Below are positions 1 through 5,450 of a stretch of DNA of 5,450 nt, one piece after another. The notes under the pieces are model-generated. The model searched no databases, was not told where the DNA came from, and was given only the letters and a program-made list of their open reading frames with translations. Numbering within the stretch: the stretch's first letter is position 1; each line of letters opens with the position of its first letter. The position numbers and the translations under genes were made by a program. This stretch comes from a bacterium (lineage in GTDB: Bacteria; Armatimonadota; Zipacnadia; Zipacnadales; Zipacnadaceae), in assembly GCA_030607655.1 (NCBI GenBank), contig JAUWJN010000192.1, positions 1-5,450 on the forward strand, given 5' to 3'.

Positions 1-402
1 CTTACACAGGGATATGACAGCGGCCAGGACCTGCGGACTGGTAGTGGCCGCCTGGGCAGGCTGGCGGGCCCAGGCCAGGTTCGGCTTGATTACCACCATG
101 TCCCCCGCCTGCACCCAGGCATCAATACCGCCATAGTTGTCCAGGGCAGTTCGTACTAGCTCGGCAGGCTCCATATTGCGAGCAACGGATAGGTCAACGT
201 CTACAATGCTGGGGTCCCAGCGATTACTGCCCACCTTGTCAGCGGTAGGTGGGGTGGGAGGCTGTCTATCAGCGGCAGTGGGCGGCGCTGAGATGGGTGC
301 GGGCAGGGGGAGCTTGCCCCGCGAACAGCCTGCCAAGCCGCCCCAAGTAACTACAGCGGCGGCAGTGGTCATGCACCTATGCAGGAATTCTCGGCGATTC
401 AT
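1..402 (-). CDS. DUF362-family Tat lipoprotein (N-terminal part, cut by left edge)
   Basis: The open frame of 134 codons runs from an ATG at 402-400 to the left edge, so the C-terminal part is missing. Residues 1-26 form a twin-arginine lipoprotein signal: MNRREFL carries the Arg pair (R3, R4), then a hydrophobic Ala/Val stretch, then the lipobox L23-A-G-C26, which predicts lipidation at C26 and membrane anchoring outside the cytoplasm. Residues 32-55 are a Pro/Ala/Thr-rich linker. The folded domain starts near residue 60; the segment VVIKPNLAW (103-111), followed by TTSPQVLAAVI, matches the start of the DUF362 domain as I recall it. Tat export suggests folding, perhaps with a cofactor, before export. 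Some DUF362 proteins are fused to ferredoxin domains, but the part that could show this is not here. The biochemical role is unknown. It is divergent from the secreted glycosidase-like gene, with 122 bases between start codons. Only a weak purine stretch (GAAGA) precedes the start. Confidence 0.85.
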   Translation of the reverse strand, partial: MNRREFLHRCMTTAAAVVTWGGLAGCSRGKLPLPAPISAPPTAADRQPPTPPTADKVGSNRWDPSIVDVDLSVARNMEPAELVRTALDNYGGIDAWVQAGDMVVIKPNLAWARQPAQAATTSPQVLAAVISLCK

Positions 403-421
403 AGTAATTATCTTCAGTAAC

Positions 422-430
422 AGTATAACA
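422..430 (-). promoter_or_regulatory. candidate extended -10 promoter P2 for the DUF362 gene
   Basis: On the minus strand TGTTATACT fits the extended -10 pattern TGnTATAAT, with TATACT at 427-422 matching five of six positions. No good -35 hexamer sits 16-18 bases upstream, but extended -10 promoters can work without one. Transcription would start near 415 and give a very short leader before the ATG at 402. It is an alternative to P1. Confidence 0.3.
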
Positions 431-452
431 GGTGCTTCATCAACTCTGATGA

Positions 453-476
453 CTAACAATATGGCCTATTTGTTAG
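453..476. promoter_or_regulatory. 24-bp imperfect dyad, candidate operator between divergent genes
   Basis: The arms CTAACAA (453-459) and TTGTTAG (470-476) are perfect inverted complements around a central GGCC (463-466), with three mismatched base pairs between arm and core. Nine of twelve half-site positions pair. The dyad spans most of the P1 spacer and part of its -10, and ends 48 bases before the ATG of the secreted glycosidase-like gene. No oligo-T tract follows, so it does not look like a terminator. Size, symmetry and placement fit a site for a dimeric transcription factor able to act on one or both divergent genes. The regulator is not in this window and its family is unknown. Confidence 0.5.
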
Positions 477-486
477 GCGTTGTCAA
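458..486 (-). promoter_or_regulatory. candidate sigma-A/sigma-70 promoter P1 for the DUF362 gene
   Basis: Read on the minus strand, a perfect -35 hexamer TTGACA (486-481) is followed by a 17-base spacer and a -10 hexamer CATATT (463-458, four of six matches to TATAAT). The predicted start point lies roughly 50 bases upstream of the ATG at 402. The spacer is largely occupied by the dyad at 453-476, which would suit repression. The -10 is mediocre, so this is a motif-based prediction only. Confidence 0.45.
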
Positions 487-509
487 GCAAGAGCAGTTGA
501 TTAGCCTAT

Positions 510-517
510 AAAGGAGG
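510..517 (+). promoter_or_regulatory. strong ribosome binding site for the secreted glycosidase-like gene
   Basis: AAAGGAGG lies seven bases before the ATG at 525. This near-perfect anti-16S match fixes the start, which also yields a complete signal peptide. It is the strongest translation signal in the window; mreC and mreD lack anything comparable. No convincing plus-strand -35/-10 pair was found in 403-509, so the promoter of this gene is unresolved. Confidence 0.9.
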
Positions 518-524
518 CTATCAG

Positions 525-3335
525 ATGGCTTGCCCCTTATACCGGGCACTAGTATTTATCAGCCTGGCCCTAACAATATCGGCAGCCGGGGCAAACGAGC
601 ACCCGGAGTACGCGCCGGTTGCAGTTCGCCTGGAGGGCACTACTGACGTATGGACGGTCTCTACCCCCGTCTATGAGACCGACCAAGATGCTATCTATCA
701 GACGGAAAGATATGGCGAACAGTTCACCTATGTCTTCACCGGACTACCGCCGGGCCTGGCGCGACTGAAATTGGGCTTCTGCGAGAATGAGTTCACCCAG
801 TCCGGCGAGCGGGTTTTTACCATAAGTGTGAACGGCCGAGTAATCTTTAACCACTTTGACATTCTGCAGTGTGGCCGGCCAGGGGAGGCGGTAGTACGGA
901 CGGCTGATATTAACATCCCCGCTGACCAACCTCTGCGGGTGGAGTTTTCCGCCCATCAGGACAACGCCAAGGTCAACCTGCTGAAGATTTATACTGACGA
1001 GTGGGTGGTGGCCCTGGCCGCTGGCCAGGAAGGTGAGGATCTGGCGCCGCCCGCCGCCCTGCCGAAAGATGCGGCCAGTAACTTGCGCCTCTACGAGACC
1101 GCGCTGGGCAAATTCGGCAGTCGCGTGGCGATAAATCCGCGGCCCCAGCTAGGTATGATGCACCAGTCACCTCTGGGCCACGCCGACTACCGGGTCGCCT
1201 ACTTTGAGCAAGAGCCTGAAAAATATCAATTGGCTGCGGTGCAGCACATATTTGCCCTCCATATCGGGGACGAATATTACGCCTTGCCGTTCACTGATCT
1301 TATGCCCATCTTTACCGATATTGAGCAGACGCAAACCCTGACTACGCTCACCTACCGCGGTCGGAGCCCGGAGTTGCCGGTGGAATTGACGCTGAAATTC
1401 TCGGCCCCGTTCTATCCCCAGAATATCAAGCTGTCTACTGCCCCCTACCTTCGCCTGGATGTGACCGTCCACAACCGGGGGTTGGAGCCAGTTACTGGCG
1501 AATTCGTCGTGGCCCAGGGGCTGCGTAATTCTGAGTCAGTCAGGGCAGTTGAGCAGGACCAGTTAGTTGGTGTCGCTATCTCGGGACCGGTATTTGGCAT
1601 TCCTACTACGGCCCTGTGGCTTAGCCCCGCCAGTCCTGCGCTGTCGGTCTTCCCTCGCCACGCTCCTATCGGCCTGGAAGACCAGCTCACCCCGCCAGAA
1701 GTGGGCGAGGATGCTGACGGCCGGGCCGTGCTACCCCTCATCTGGGGCCAGCGCTGTAGTGGCCTGCCCTGGCAATTTTCCCTGCCCGCCGGCGAGCAGG
1801 ACGCGGCGACCTTCATATACGTCGGCTGGGTGGAGGAGCCGGTATTGCAAATAAAAGAAGAGCCCTACCGGTTCAGATATCTGGAGTTTTTCAGCCGTCC
1901 CACGCAGGTAGCGCGCTATGCCCTGGATGAGTGGCCGGAGATTGAGCGCCGGTCTGCCCTGTTTGAGTCAACAGTCAGTGAAGCTAGTATCCCCGCCGCG
2001 CTTAAAGAGCTGCTGGCGTTTGCCTTCCAGAGCTGGATTACAAACACCTGGTGGGTGACGTCGGCGACCGGCGAGGACTGGTTCAGCGTGTGGGAGGGGT
2101 GCTGCAAGCTGCACTCCACAGTGGATGTGGAATACAATGTCGCGCCGCTGTATCTTCAGTACTGGCCCGACTTGCTGAGAATGGAGTTGGTCCAGTGGGC
2201 TGACTACGTTGAGGACAATACCCTGGCTCATGATATGGGTATGGGGCTGACGGTGGGTGCGATGGCCTACCCCCACCACATGAAAGTAGAGGAGAATACT
2301 AACTTTGTACTGCTGCTGGACCAGTACTGGAAGCAGACGGGCGACTCGCAGTTAATCCGGCAACTGTTCCCCACGGTCAAAGAGCTGTTGGCCGGAGTAA
2401 CTGAGTCCGATACCGATAATGATGGTTTTGCCGAGACCGGCACCTATAACACCATTGACCAGGGCTCGGCGGTGGTGCAACATGCCTCCGACCAGGTCTA
2501 TCTGGCCATTAAGAGCCTGGCCGCCTATGAGGCCGGAGCCCAGATGGCTATTGCCCTGGATGAGGTGGAGTTGGCTGACTGGTGGCGGGCTCGGCAGCAG
2601 CTCATTGGCCAAACCCTTAATGAGCAAGGCTGGCTGGGAGACCACTACGCAGTGGCCCTGAATCAGACCCTCCCCGCTGAAGATGAAGCTGTCCTCGGCG
2701 AGGACGATGCTGGTTATGAATCCGAGCCGCCCGCCGGCTGGGATGGCTATTCTCTGTATACCGCGAACGGGGCCGTCTATCCTATGCGTAGCGCAATGAG
2801 CCTGGACAGCTTAGATATTGACCGGCTACGTGAGGACCTGGTGGCCGCCACCCGCCATACTCTGAAGCTGTATGGTGCCCCGCACACTGACCAGGAGCGG
2901 AACATGTGGGTTTCACAGAATATATGGCGGGATATGGCGGCGGCATATTTGGGTATTGATATGATAAGCAATGTTGAGCGCTACTGGGCATTGCAAAAGT
3001 ACATAAATACGGCCAAGCACGGCTGCTTTACCGACGTATATGTCTACGGCAGTGACAGCACCAGCCTGGATTATTATCCGCGTGGGGTGGCCGGATTTGG
3101 CCTGCTGTATGCCCTGGGCGGCATTCAGACCAACCGCGTGACCCAGACAATCTCAGTATCGCCACTGCGTAGTCCGTTACGCCTCGCCTTGACTGGTTTC
3201 GCTGATTGGGACCGCGAGGCCATTCCCTGGCTGACTATGACGGGGCGGGGCAAGGACACTCAGATAGGAGTCAATCACCCCGAGCTGCTCCAGCAAATGA
3301 CCCTTCACACCCGGCCCCTGGGCCAGCCGTGGTGA
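525..3335 (+). CDS. secreted malectin plus six-hairpin glycoside hydrolase-like protein (clan GH-O-like)
   Basis: A 936-residue protein. Residues 1-23 are a Sec signal peptide (hydrophobic 8-21, AGA cleavage motif before N24). Residues ~32-158 resemble a malectin-type carbohydrate-binding beta domain (begins VAVRLEG, core VFTISVNGRVIF, ends VNLLKIYTDE). Residues ~205-450 look beta-rich, as expected of the N-terminal sandwich of GH52/GH116-type enzymes. Residues ~490-865 look like an (alpha/alpha)6 barrel. Recalled family landmarks are FSVWEG (521-525, candidate nucleophile E524), DVEYNVAPLYLQYWP (534-548), HDMG (569-572), a DTDNDG calcium-loop-like stretch (629-634), GTYNTID (639-645), and WVSQNIW (795-801). 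The expected general-acid Asp of the TYD motif is Asn here (N642); D645 is nearby. C526-C527 directly follow the nucleophile motif, and residues 717-732 are acidic. It probably acts on extracellular glycans, but the substrate is unknown. DUF4965/glutaminase-type proteins share the fold and are the main alternative. The gene call is very secure, the fold likely, and activity uncertain. Confidence 0.82.
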   Translation: MACPLYRALVFISLALTISAAGANEHPEYAPVAVRLEGTTDVWTVSTPVYETDQDAIYQTERYGEQFTYVFTGLPPGLARLKLGFCENEFTQSGERVFTISVNGRVIFNHFDILQCGRPGEAVVRTADINIPADQPLRVEFSAHQDNAKVNLLKIYTDEWVVALAAGQEGEDLAPPAALPKDAASNLRLYETALGKFGSRVAINPRPQLGMMHQSPLGHADYRVAYFEQEPEKYQLAAVQHIFALHIGDEYYALPFTDLMPIFTDIEQTQTLTTLTYRGRSPELPVELTLKFSAPFYPQNIKLSTAPYLRLDVTVHNRGLEPVTGEFVVAQGLRNSESVRAVEQDQLVGVAISGPVFGIPTTALWLSPASPALSVFPRHAPIGLEDQLTPPEVGEDADGRAVLPLIWGQRCSGLPWQFSLPAGEQDAATFIYVGWVEEPVLQIKEEPYRFRYLEFFSRPTQVARYALDEWPEIERRSALFESTVSEASIPAALKELLAFAFQSWITNTWWVTSATGEDWFSVWEGCCKLHSTVDVEYNVAPLYLQYWPDLLRMELVQWADYVEDNTLAHDMGMGLTVGAMAYPHHMKVEENTNFVLLLDQYWKQTGDSQLIRQLFPTVKELLAGVTESDTDNDGFAETGTYNTIDQGSAVVQHASDQVYLAIKSLAAYEAGAQMAIALDEVELADWWRARQQLIGQTLNEQGWLGDHYAVALNQTLPAEDEAVLGEDDAGYESEPPAGWDGYSLYTANGAVYPMRSAMSLDSLDIDRLREDLVAATRHTLKLYGAPHTDQERNMWVSQNIWRDMAAAYLGIDMISNVERYWALQKYINTAKHGCFTDVYVYGSDSTSLDYYPRGVAGFGLLYALGGIQTNRVTQTISVSPLRSPLRLALTGFADWDREAIPWLTMTGRGKDTQIGVNHPELLQQMTLHTRPLGQPW

Positions 3336-3339
3336 GGGC

Positions 3340-3825
3340 CTAAGGCTGACGGGGCGCCGGGAGGCGGAGAGCCAGCGCGCGGATGGCGGCAAAGAGTGGG
3401 GCAGCAGCGATCCCGCTGAGGAACGCCTGAGAGATGGTGCCGGTCAACCAAGCCCCCAAAGCAGGTGGAGGGTAGAAGATTAACTCAACAAAATTGGCGA
3501 TGATAACGGCGGCGAAGGTAACCAGCACAGCCACAATGATACGGTCAGAAAAGATGCGACCCCGCAGCAGCCCGGCCAGGCTGCCCAGCCCCATGTGACT
3601 TACAAATAATCCCCCCAGCGGCAGATGCCCCAGTGAACCGACTAACAGTCCGCCCGCCAGCCCTGTCCCACAGCCCTCCACCACTCCCCGCGTAAGCCCC
3701 ACGCTTATTATCAATGCCACTGCTAAGTCCGGTCCCTGACCGCCCAGACGCAGCCACGCCGGCCAGGCATATTGCCAAGCCACGAGTACAACCGCGACTA
3801 CAATTTCTACCAGATATACCCACAT
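3340..3825 (-). CDS. mreD: rod shape-determining membrane protein MreD
   Basis: This 161-residue, very hydrophobic protein has about five or six membrane segments (roughly residues 3-21, 34-46, 53-65, 68-86, 96-117, 130-152), the usual MreD size and topology. The segment GPDLAVALIISVGLTRG after the first helix matches the family's PDL-containing second helix, and Gly-rich helices follow. MreD works with MreC and MreB in the inner membrane to position the peptidoglycan elongation machinery. It is third in the operon, 97 bases after the mreC stop, a wider gap than between mreB and mreC. An in-frame TAA 18 bases upstream limits the start to this ATG or later; only a weak GGGA precedes it. Its TAG lies four bases from the stop of the convergent gene. 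No mrdA/PBP2 gene follows, although one often does. MreD diverges fast, so the call rests on context as much as sequence. Confidence 0.9.
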   Translation of the reverse strand: MWVYLVEIVVAVVLVAWQYAWPAWLRLGGQGPDLAVALIISVGLTRGVVEGCGTGLAGGLLVGSLGHLPLGGLFVSHMGLGSLAGLLRGRIFSDRIIVAVLVTFAAVIIANFVELIFYPPPALGAWLTGTISQAFLSGIAAAPLFAAIRALALRLPAPRQP

Positions 3826-3925
3826 CTTGTTGGGTCCCGGTTACAGCGCTCGGAAACGGCAGGATGCCCCCCCGCAGGGCGGCCAGACAGCCGAATACCG
3901 AACACCGCGAGCCGATTCCTATCCC
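3826..3925. other. mreC-mreD intergenic spacer
   Basis: This 100-base stretch separates the mreC stop from the mreD start. It has a C7 run at 3867-3873 and, as minus-strand RNA, a weak imperfect G/C stem around it. I saw no promoter, oligo-U terminator, convincing ribosome binding site or small gene. It is an untranslated spacer, or the place where an undetected frameshift could hide the original end of mreC. Confidence 0.5.
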
Positions 3926-4771
3926 CTAAGGTTTGCTTACCACCCAGACGTAGTCCAGGCGGTCAAAATCCACAAACGGCTTAATAATAGCCGTCACCGT
4001 CTCCACACTGGCTGGTGAACGCTGGACACTTTCCACTATGCCGATAGGAATGTTGGCGGGATAGACCTTACCTAGCACGGCGGTAACTATTACATCTCCT
4101 ACTCGCAGGTCAGCATGCCGCTGGAGCTTTTCCATACGCAGCCGCTGCGGGATGCCCGCCCAACTGGGCACGGGATAAATCATCCCCTCGTCACGGCTAC
4201 GCTGATCCAACCCGGCCAGAGCATGCTGGGCGTCAACTAACAGTATTACTTGAGCAGTGGAGCCGTGAACCTCAATTATTCTTCCCACCACACCCTGTGT
4301 CTCTCGCACTACATCGCCGACGTGGACTTCGCGCCCGCCTGCCACATCAATGGTAACTCGGCAGCGCTGGGGCCCGGCAGTGTAGGCAATGACACGGGCG
4401 GGAATTTCTTTAACTTCTTGCTCAAGGCCGAAACCTAGCTTCTCCCGGATACGTTTGTTCTCCAGGAAGTGCTCAGTGAGAAGTATTTTGTCGGCTTGCA
4501 GCCGATCGCGCTGCTGGCGCAGGCGCCGATTCTCGGCCGCCAGCGAGGGCGCTTGGGCCACCGACACCCCGACATCATAGATTACTCCCTGCACCTTCGT
4601 AAAAGCGCGCATCGCCGGGTGGCTGAGGGCGCGGCACAGATACTCAGGGAAGCTAGTAACTCCTGGGCCCGCGGCCCGATGCTGCCAGATAGTCAATGCC
4701 AGGGCCAGGCTAACAAAGATTAGTATCGGACGCCAATTCTGGCGCGACGATATGGGGCGCAGCGTTAGCAT
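3926..4771 (-). CDS. mreC: rod shape-determining protein MreC
   Basis: This 281-residue protein is of normal MreC length. It has a short cytoplasmic N-terminus, one membrane anchor (about 15-29), a coiled coil (about 76-112, from LAAENRRLRQQRDRLQ), then the extracytoplasmic beta-barrel domains (about 120-277). Family landmarks include GVVGRIIEVHGSTAQVILLVD and GDVIVTAVLGKVYPANIPIGIV, the counterpart of the conserved GD-V-TSG-FP-GIPIG stretch, with TAV in place of the usual TSG. MreC scaffolds PBP2 and links MreD and MreB to wall synthesis outside the membrane. The gene starts 12 bases after the mreB stop in the same frame; a TAA between them rules out a longer start. No Shine-Dalgarno site is visible, so translational coupling to mreB is likely. 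The C-terminus ends VWVVSKP, the usual end of the fold, so truncation is unlikely. Confidence 0.94.
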   Translation of the reverse strand: MLTLRPISSRQNWRPILIFVSLALALTIWQHRAAGPGVTSFPEYLCRALSHPAMRAFTKVQGVIYDVGVSVAQAPSLAAENRRLRQQRDRLQADKILLTEHFLENKRIREKLGFGLEQEVKEIPARVIAYTAGPQRCRVTIDVAGGREVHVGDVVRETQGVVGRIIEVHGSTAQVILLVDAQHALAGLDQRSRDEGMIYPVPSWAGIPQRLRMEKLQRHADLRVGDVIVTAVLGKVYPANIPIGIVESVQRSPASVETVTAIIKPFVDFDRLDYVWVVSKP

Positions 4772-4783
4772 AATTTATGGTAT

Positions 4784-5450
4784 TCAGGACCACTGGTCGG
4801 TAAGAATACCGTCCAGCTCTTCCAGATAGTGAGCCGCGCCTAGTACCACGCAGGTCATAGGGTCTTCGGCCACATAAACGGGGATATCAGTCTCCGCGCT
4901 GATGAGCTGATCCAACCCCCGCAACAGAGCGCCTCCTCCCGCTAGGACTATGCCGCGATTCATTACATCCGCAGTTAACTCCGGAGCAGTGGCATCAAGG
5001 GTCTCCTTGATGATCTCGACAATGGCGGCGACCGGCTCGGCACAGGCCTCGCGGATCTCCCCGGAACTAATAGTCACCCTCCGCGGCAGGCCACTAATCA
5101 GGTCTTTACCTCGCACCTCAATGGTTAGCTCCTCGGGGAGGGGGAAAGCTGAACCGACGGCGATTTTTATCTGCTCGGCGGTACTCTCGCCGATAATGAG
5201 GTTGAGTTCCCGCCGGATATAGCTGCTGATAGCCTCGTCCATCTCCTCACTGGCGGTGCGCATAGACCGTTGGGTGCAGATGCCCCCCAGGGAGATAACT
5301 GCTATCTCGGTAGTACCCCCCCCGATGTCCACTATCATATTCCCTATCGCCTCGGCCACCGGCAGGCCGGCGGCCCGCGGTGGGGCCCACGGGGGCGCCA
5401 AAAACGGGGGTTGGCCCGCCCCCGGGTGGGGGGGCCGCTCCACCCCCCCC
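4784..5450 (-). CDS. mreB: rod shape-determining protein MreB (C-terminal part, cut by right edge)
   Basis: Bacterial actin homologue that polymerises with ATP under the membrane and guides lateral wall synthesis. About 220 residues are visible; the N-terminal third or so of the usual ~340 lies beyond the edge. Clear motifs are the second phosphate-binding loop MIVDIGGGTTEIAVISLGG, the segment RRELNLIIGESTAEQIKIAVGSA, VRGKDLISGLPRRVTISS, the adenosine-site loop GIVLAGGGALLRGLD, and VYVAEDPMTCVVLGAAHYLEEL near the end. The stop is TGA at 4786-4784, followed by mreC 12 bases on. The frame is open to the right edge, but upstream of about 5374 the protein no longer matches MreB: where VERRA...VFLIEEPMAAAIGAGLPV is expected, the frame reads VERPPHPG...FLAPPWAPPRAAGLPV, about six residues shorter. 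That end is probably sequence error, not a natural variant. The true start is outside the window. Confidence 0.95.
   Translation of the reverse strand, partial: GGVERPPHPGAGQPPFLAPPWAPPRAAGLPVAEAIGNMIVDIGGGTTEIAVISLGGICTQRSMRTASEEMDEAISSYIRRELNLIIGESTAEQIKIAVGSAFPLPEELTIEVRGKDLISGLPRRVTISSGEIREACAEPVAAIVEIIKETLDATAPELTADVMNRGIVLAGGGALLRGLDQLISAETDIPVYVAEDPMTCVVLGAAHYLEELDGILTDQWS
5375..5450. other. suspect low-quality sequence at the right edge
   Basis: The last ~75 bases are extremely G/C-rich, with only about a dozen A or T in 5371-5450, and dense in homopolymers: G5 at 5391-5395 and 5406-5410, C5 at 5419-5423, G7 at 5428-5434 and C8 at 5443-5450. They cover one of the best-conserved stretches of MreB yet encode a Pro/Gly/Ala-rich peptide with only scattered matches (VER, FL, AGLPVAE). 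Coding sequence just downstream is normal. This fits an error-prone contig end. Confidence 0.7.

Noticed and set aside
424..429. TATAAC as a plus-strand -10 box
   Set aside because: Nothing resembling TTGACA lies 16-18 bases upstream; the nearest weak candidate (TTCATA at 398-403) is 20 bases away.
137..511. Plus-strand 124-codon open frame upstream of the glycosidase-like gene
   Set aside because: It is antisense to the DUF362 gene, whose product has a Tat signal, lipobox and family motif; the plus-strand peptide shows no domain and has no ribosome binding site.
507..512. TATAAA as a plus-strand -10 box for the glycosidase-like gene
   Set aside because: It overlaps the ribosome binding site, has no -35 at the right spacing, and would start transcription almost at the start codon.
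973..1816. Several minus-strand open frames inside the secreted protein gene
   Set aside because: They are shadows of a long G+C-rich gene: no recognisable domain, no start signals, mutually overlapping.
3313..3324. GGCCCCTGGGCC as a terminator hairpin
   Set aside because: The loop would be only two bases and no T-tract follows on either strand; it also lies inside the coding region.
3714..4018. Plus-strand open frames over the mreC-mreD junction
   Set aside because: They overlap each other and the mre genes on the opposite strand, have Arg/Pro-rich low-complexity translations, and lack a ribosome binding site.
4950..5222. Plus-strand 90-codon open frame
   Set aside because: It is antisense to strongly conserved MreB sequence.
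5375..5450. G/C-rich repeats at the right edge as a real repeat array or new MreB domain
   Set aside because: Scattered MreB residues persist at nearly the expected spacing, so a degraded or erroneous copy of normal mreB is simpler.

Overview
The window reads as chromosomal DNA of a G+C-rich, rod-shaped bacterium. It carries a canonical mreB-mreC-mreD cell-shape operon, a strong AAAGGAGG ribosome binding site, a Tat-type lipoprotein and a large secreted carbohydrate-active protein. The MreB and MreD sequences and the strong Shine-Dalgarno site fit a Bacillota-type or related deep-branching heterotroph. The phylum cannot be fixed from this window, and that assignment is a low-confidence inference.

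Layout: positions 1-402 (minus) hold the N-terminal 134 codons of a DUF362-family protein with a twin-arginine lipoprotein signal; the rest lies off the left edge. Positions 403-524 are a divergent intergenic region. It holds two candidate promoters for the DUF362 gene, an imperfect 24-bp dyad centred on GGCC that looks like an operator, and the ribosome binding site of the next gene. Positions 525-3335 (plus) encode a 936-residue secreted protein: signal peptide, malectin-like domain, beta-rich region, then an (alpha/alpha)6 six-hairpin domain resembling clan GH-O enzymes (GH52/GH116) and the related DUF4965 proteins. Four bases separate its stop from the 3' end of mreD, which is convergent. 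The minus strand from 5450 to 3340 is mreB (N-terminal part missing), mreC and mreD.

Functionally there are two units. The mre operon supplies the MreB filament, MreC scaffold and MreD membrane partner of the cell-elongation machinery. The divergent pair (DUF362 lipoprotein and secreted glycosidase-like protein) acts outside the cytoplasmic membrane and may share an operator; no joint pathway can be deduced.

Most noteworthy: (1) the glycosidase-like protein keeps the expected nucleophile Glu (E524) but has Asn (N642) where recalled GH52/GH116 relatives have the general-acid Asp of a TYD motif, plus a Cys-Cys pair beside the nucleophile; (2) the operator-like dyad between the divergent genes; (3) the last ~75 bases, where mreB degenerates into G/C homopolymer runs, are probably sequence or assembly error. 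No mobile element, CRISPR array, tRNA or rRNA was seen.
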